DNA of 64,000 nt from contig NC_064444.1 of assembly GCF_023343835.1 (NCBI RefSeq), positions 16,033,219 through 16,097,218 of the forward strand, in the 5' to 3' direction. Within the stretch, counting starts at the first letter, position 1; every line of letters begins with the position of its first letter. The translations under genes were made by a program, and so were the position numbers. The notes beneath the pieces are model-generated. The model worked only from the letters and a program-made list of their open reading frames with translations, was not told where the DNA came from and searched no databases. This document shows, piece by piece, positions 60,801 through 64,000 of this stretch. This DNA comes from Lagopus muta (Eukaryota > Chordata > Aves > Galliformes > Phasianidae).

Positions 60801-63800
60801 ATGCCTTTGAATCCCTTCTGCAAGATAGCCACATCATACTGGAAAACCAGCACAGAGATGCTGTCGTTTACCCACTGAAGCATGGGTGAAATTCCAACAC
60901 CCAGCCCCTGTGGGTCCGTGCCCCTTTGCTGATGGGAAGAAAGCTCACAAGTCTCTGTAACGAATCATCATTTCTCTTTATGACAACGGAGCTACAGCTC
61001 CATAATCCTCTGTTAACATCCACATTTGTGATCTGATTCTACTGGAGAAAAAGAAGTTGTTGCTTTATTGTTCGAGGCACAATTCCAGGCTGTTGAACCT
61101 GCCTCATTTTGCAGCTTCCAAAAGCTTTTCCAAGCCATCTGGAGAGAGTTTAAGCAGTGTTTCTAATCCTAATGCATATTTCCAAGCTGAAGCCTTATTT
61201 GAAATAAGCAGCACCAATGCAAAGCACCTGCAATCAGTATCTGTAATTTCTCTGGCACTTGCACACTTTTCCATAGAGCTTCTTCTGGCTTTTGGCATGC
61301 CACAAGCTTCAGTTACACTCAACAAGCAGCAAAATTCTTGCTGTCAACCTAGCAACAGGTTCCTGAAAACCAACAAGTTCTATCGAGCTCTTTCTCTAGT
61401 CTTCACACCTTCTTTCTTGGAAGAAGTACCCCAGTATTAACAATACCCCTCTACTACATGCTTTACAGCAAAATTCTAGCCTGGACCCTACATGAGATAT
61501 CTTCCTTTCCCCCCTTAATTATAGTTATGGTATCTTACTCTTCTAGATACATCAAGTGAGTCGGTTGGAAATACTTGCTCTTGCTTCTTCTTCTCTCAAC
61601 TACTAAATTTCTGTCAAATACACAAAAAGAACTGGCCTATTTGTGTACTTGATCCCCTACGATCACAGTGCACTTAGAACTTCAAACATGACAGAAATAT
61701 GCATCTTTCTGACACGTGGATGGAGTTCTGCAGGGCATATAGTTGTGGTGAGAGCCGTTTGTTTTCCTTAGCTGGATACACACAAGCTGTACATTACAGT
61801 GAGGCACATTATATTTGCAACTAAACTTGCCTTATTTGGACTTTCATCTTCTCAGATGCAGAGCAGAATTGTGACTGCATCTGCCAACTAGTTATGGAGT
61901 GGTGATGAAGCACACAGAACTTTGCTGCTTTCTGGAGGAAAGCTGCTGGTAAACCAACAGGCAATCACATATTTCTGTTGTGTAATTTTGGTTTTAACTA
62001 AAATGGCCAAAATACCAGACCGTACTGAGAGAATCTCTGTTAAGCAGCTCATGTTTAAAGTGGAGTTTATGAACTTCTGTCTGTGACAAGGCAGCCATTA
62101 AAACCCTTTGGCACTAGAGTCAAGAAAATACAGTGAAGAGGCCATATCCTTTGTCTGGTGCTTAGGAAAAAAAGGGAAGACTAATTTCACTTAAACAGAG
62201 CAAGTGAGGCCAGAGTTTTCTCCCAGAACTCCTCTCTGCTTCTCTTCCAAGCACTGCTTGTTGACTAAGCACTTACCTCTTGCATTGCAGTTATCAGTAG
62301 TGCAGAACTGGTGCTATGCTCAAGGACAACTCCGCCTTGCAGCATGCAGTCCCTGTAGAAACTAGGGCTGAGGATGGGGATGACAGTCAGCAGAGGTTTT
62401 TACAGGCAGGATAATAACAAAAGAGTTAGCTAAGGGTTAGCCCCACTTTCTTGTGGCTCCTTTCTAACACAGTCCTGAAGTAATCAGACTGGGCAAGGGG
62501 CCAGACAAGCCTCTGGATTCCTGCAACCAAAGACTAGTAAAAGCTGTTGAAAGACAATATAAAAGTGTCTTAGTTTCAGGTGTCTGAGACAGACCTAGAA
62601 CTCCATTCAGACTGTAGTCTCAAGAGCCGTGGGTTTGTCTATCATTTAAAGGATATACTGGAAGTCACATCATTTGAGGCACTGAAGCTCAGCTGGACAC
62701 TACTAACACCTCAAGCAAATGTCTCCATGTGCTGCTGGAGACTTTGGACATCTCTTCATTTTTCACATTAGGACACAGTGAGAGTATTCTTCAGAGGCCA
62801 TACTGTACAGTAAATTATTAAAAGTCATTCTAATACTGACAGCTTAAAAACTGCATGAGCTGGGTTGTTGGAACTGAAATCCAGCTCCTTGAAATAAGTG
62901 AGCTGGAAGAAACACTACAGTAACATCAACAGATCCATAAAGTAATTTACTGTTCTGAACCAATTCTTTTTTTTTTTCCCCCATTATTCCTTATTCTACA
63001 TGAACTTCCTAAATCTATTCTACTGTACAGCAATAAACAGAAACTACTGCAGGGAGACAAAGTGAATAAATCTACATATTTAAAAGGATAATAACATGCT
63101 AATAAAATTCTCTACATAAAAAGAGAAATCACAGTGCTTACAGCAGTTTCCCATGCCAATATTTTCAACACATTAAGGCTTAAAGTTGTGGTCCTTGCAT
63201 TTAGGTAAAATATCATTGCATTTAAATGAGTTGTAACAGAAAAGATACTTTGATGGAGGCAAAGGATCAAAGTTAATAAACTGAAAATTCTGACTTCCAA
63301 GGACTGTTTCACCGTGAGGAAGAAATAACACAACAAAGTTTAGGAAATGGGAAACTCTCCAAGTACACTGAAAATCACATTATTTGAGGCATTTGACATG
63401 AATCTGAATGTAATCCTTGTAAGTATACCATGAAGAAAACATTTGTGGTGGGGGCAGTCCTCTAAATAACCTTTCCACGTGTAGTTCGTACTGCCAATAG
63501 GATCTGCAGTGGTGTGAAATGACCTGAGCCTAGCCTGGACTTCCCATAAAACAACAGAAAAGGTGTCACAATATTTTATACATGTCTCTCTACATATCAG
63601 TTATCAGACAGCAAGATGCTTGTTGTGCAGTAACTGCTGAGCACTCAGTAGCGGCTGAGTAACGATGACTGGGGATTTATCGCCCTCTTGTGAATAGGAA
63701 AAAAGCTGCAGTCTTTTGGAAAACGTGTGAGCAGTGCTTCATACTAATGAATGCTGTGATAAAAACACATCTGTACATTAAAGACAAATTTGGATAGCTC

Positions 63801-64000
63801 AGAGGGCCTACCTTTAACAGTTCAAAGGCTGCTGTCAGCTTCCTCTTTAACTTGGTCTGCAATGTAACTGTAAGCTTTCCCAGGCAGGCACAGGCCCTTC
63901 TTAAGTGCATGCACAGCACATCCCATGTTAATACAAATTAATTCCACTTTTCTATCACCACACCTAGCAGCAAGATGGCTTTTTCCTGTAGTTCTTCAAC
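54871..64000. other. Downstream region, no gene recognised
   Basis: No convincing coding exon is seen on either strand. The stretch contains an ATT microsatellite (about 58194-58209), an A-run near 58974-58986, and two copies of one 27-bp sequence (58686-58712 and 60435-60461). If the CpG island drives a gene across this region, its exons here are too short or unfamiliar for me to detect. Confidence 0.6.
58686..60461. repeat. Pair of identical 27-bp direct repeats 1.75 kb apart
   Basis: The 27-bp sequence TAGAAAAGTCCTTTGACACC plus seven more bases occurs at 58686-58712 and at 60435-60461. The four bases GCAC one position further upstream also match. The flanks do not align well. Confidence 0.85.

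Noticed and set aside
54226-64000. LPCAT2 first exons, expected from mammalian synteny
   Set aside because: I looked for the proline-rich N-terminus, the membrane segment and the HxxxxD acyltransferase motif on the + strand and found none.

Overview
The window is a stretch of bird nuclear genome, most likely from a galliform such as chicken. It holds one complete protein-coding gene, MMP2 (gelatinase A, 72-kDa type IV collagenase), on the + strand in 13 coding exons between 12121 and 46156. The bird assignment rests on truncated CR1 retrotransposons, which are the typical avian LINE, with 3' ends in tandem ATTCTRTG-like units, and on the MMP2 protein itself. The spliced exons give 1992 nt including the stop, or 663 residues, which is the length I remember for chicken MMP2.

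Layout: 1 to about 11900 is non-coding 5' flank with a CR1 tail and two notable palindromes. The first coding exon starts at 12121. Exons 1 to 4 encode the signal peptide, the propeptide with its cysteine switch and the first part of the catalytic domain. Exons 5, 6 and 7, each exactly 174 nt, encode the three fibronectin type II collagen-binding modules. Exon 8 encodes the zinc-binding helix and Met-turn. Exon 9 encodes a proline-rich hinge, lengthened by a Gly-Pro microrepeat, and the start of the hemopexin domain. Exons 10 to 13 complete the four-bladed hemopexin propeller. A 3' UTR of about 0.9 kb ends near two AATAAA signals at 47011 and 47058. All 12 introns are GT-AG and every exon phase joins cleanly, so the gene looks intact.

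From about 47.1 kb to the end I recognise no coding exon. The main landmark is a two-block CpG-rich island at about 54.2-54.9 kb, which is probably a promoter. In mammals the gene after MMP2 is LPCAT2 in the same orientation, but I could not find LPCAT2 coding sequence here.

I found no previously unknown system. The most interesting signals are fine-scale: the hinge repeat and NAGNAG acceptor at exon 9, a 35-nt purine-pyrimidine alternating tract before exon 10, perfect palindromes of 28 and 22 bp, a nearly perfect Maf/AP-1 element in an AT-rich part of intron 9, a consensus UACUAAC branch point in intron 7, and a CR1 reverse transcriptase fossil that seems to lack its catalytic box.
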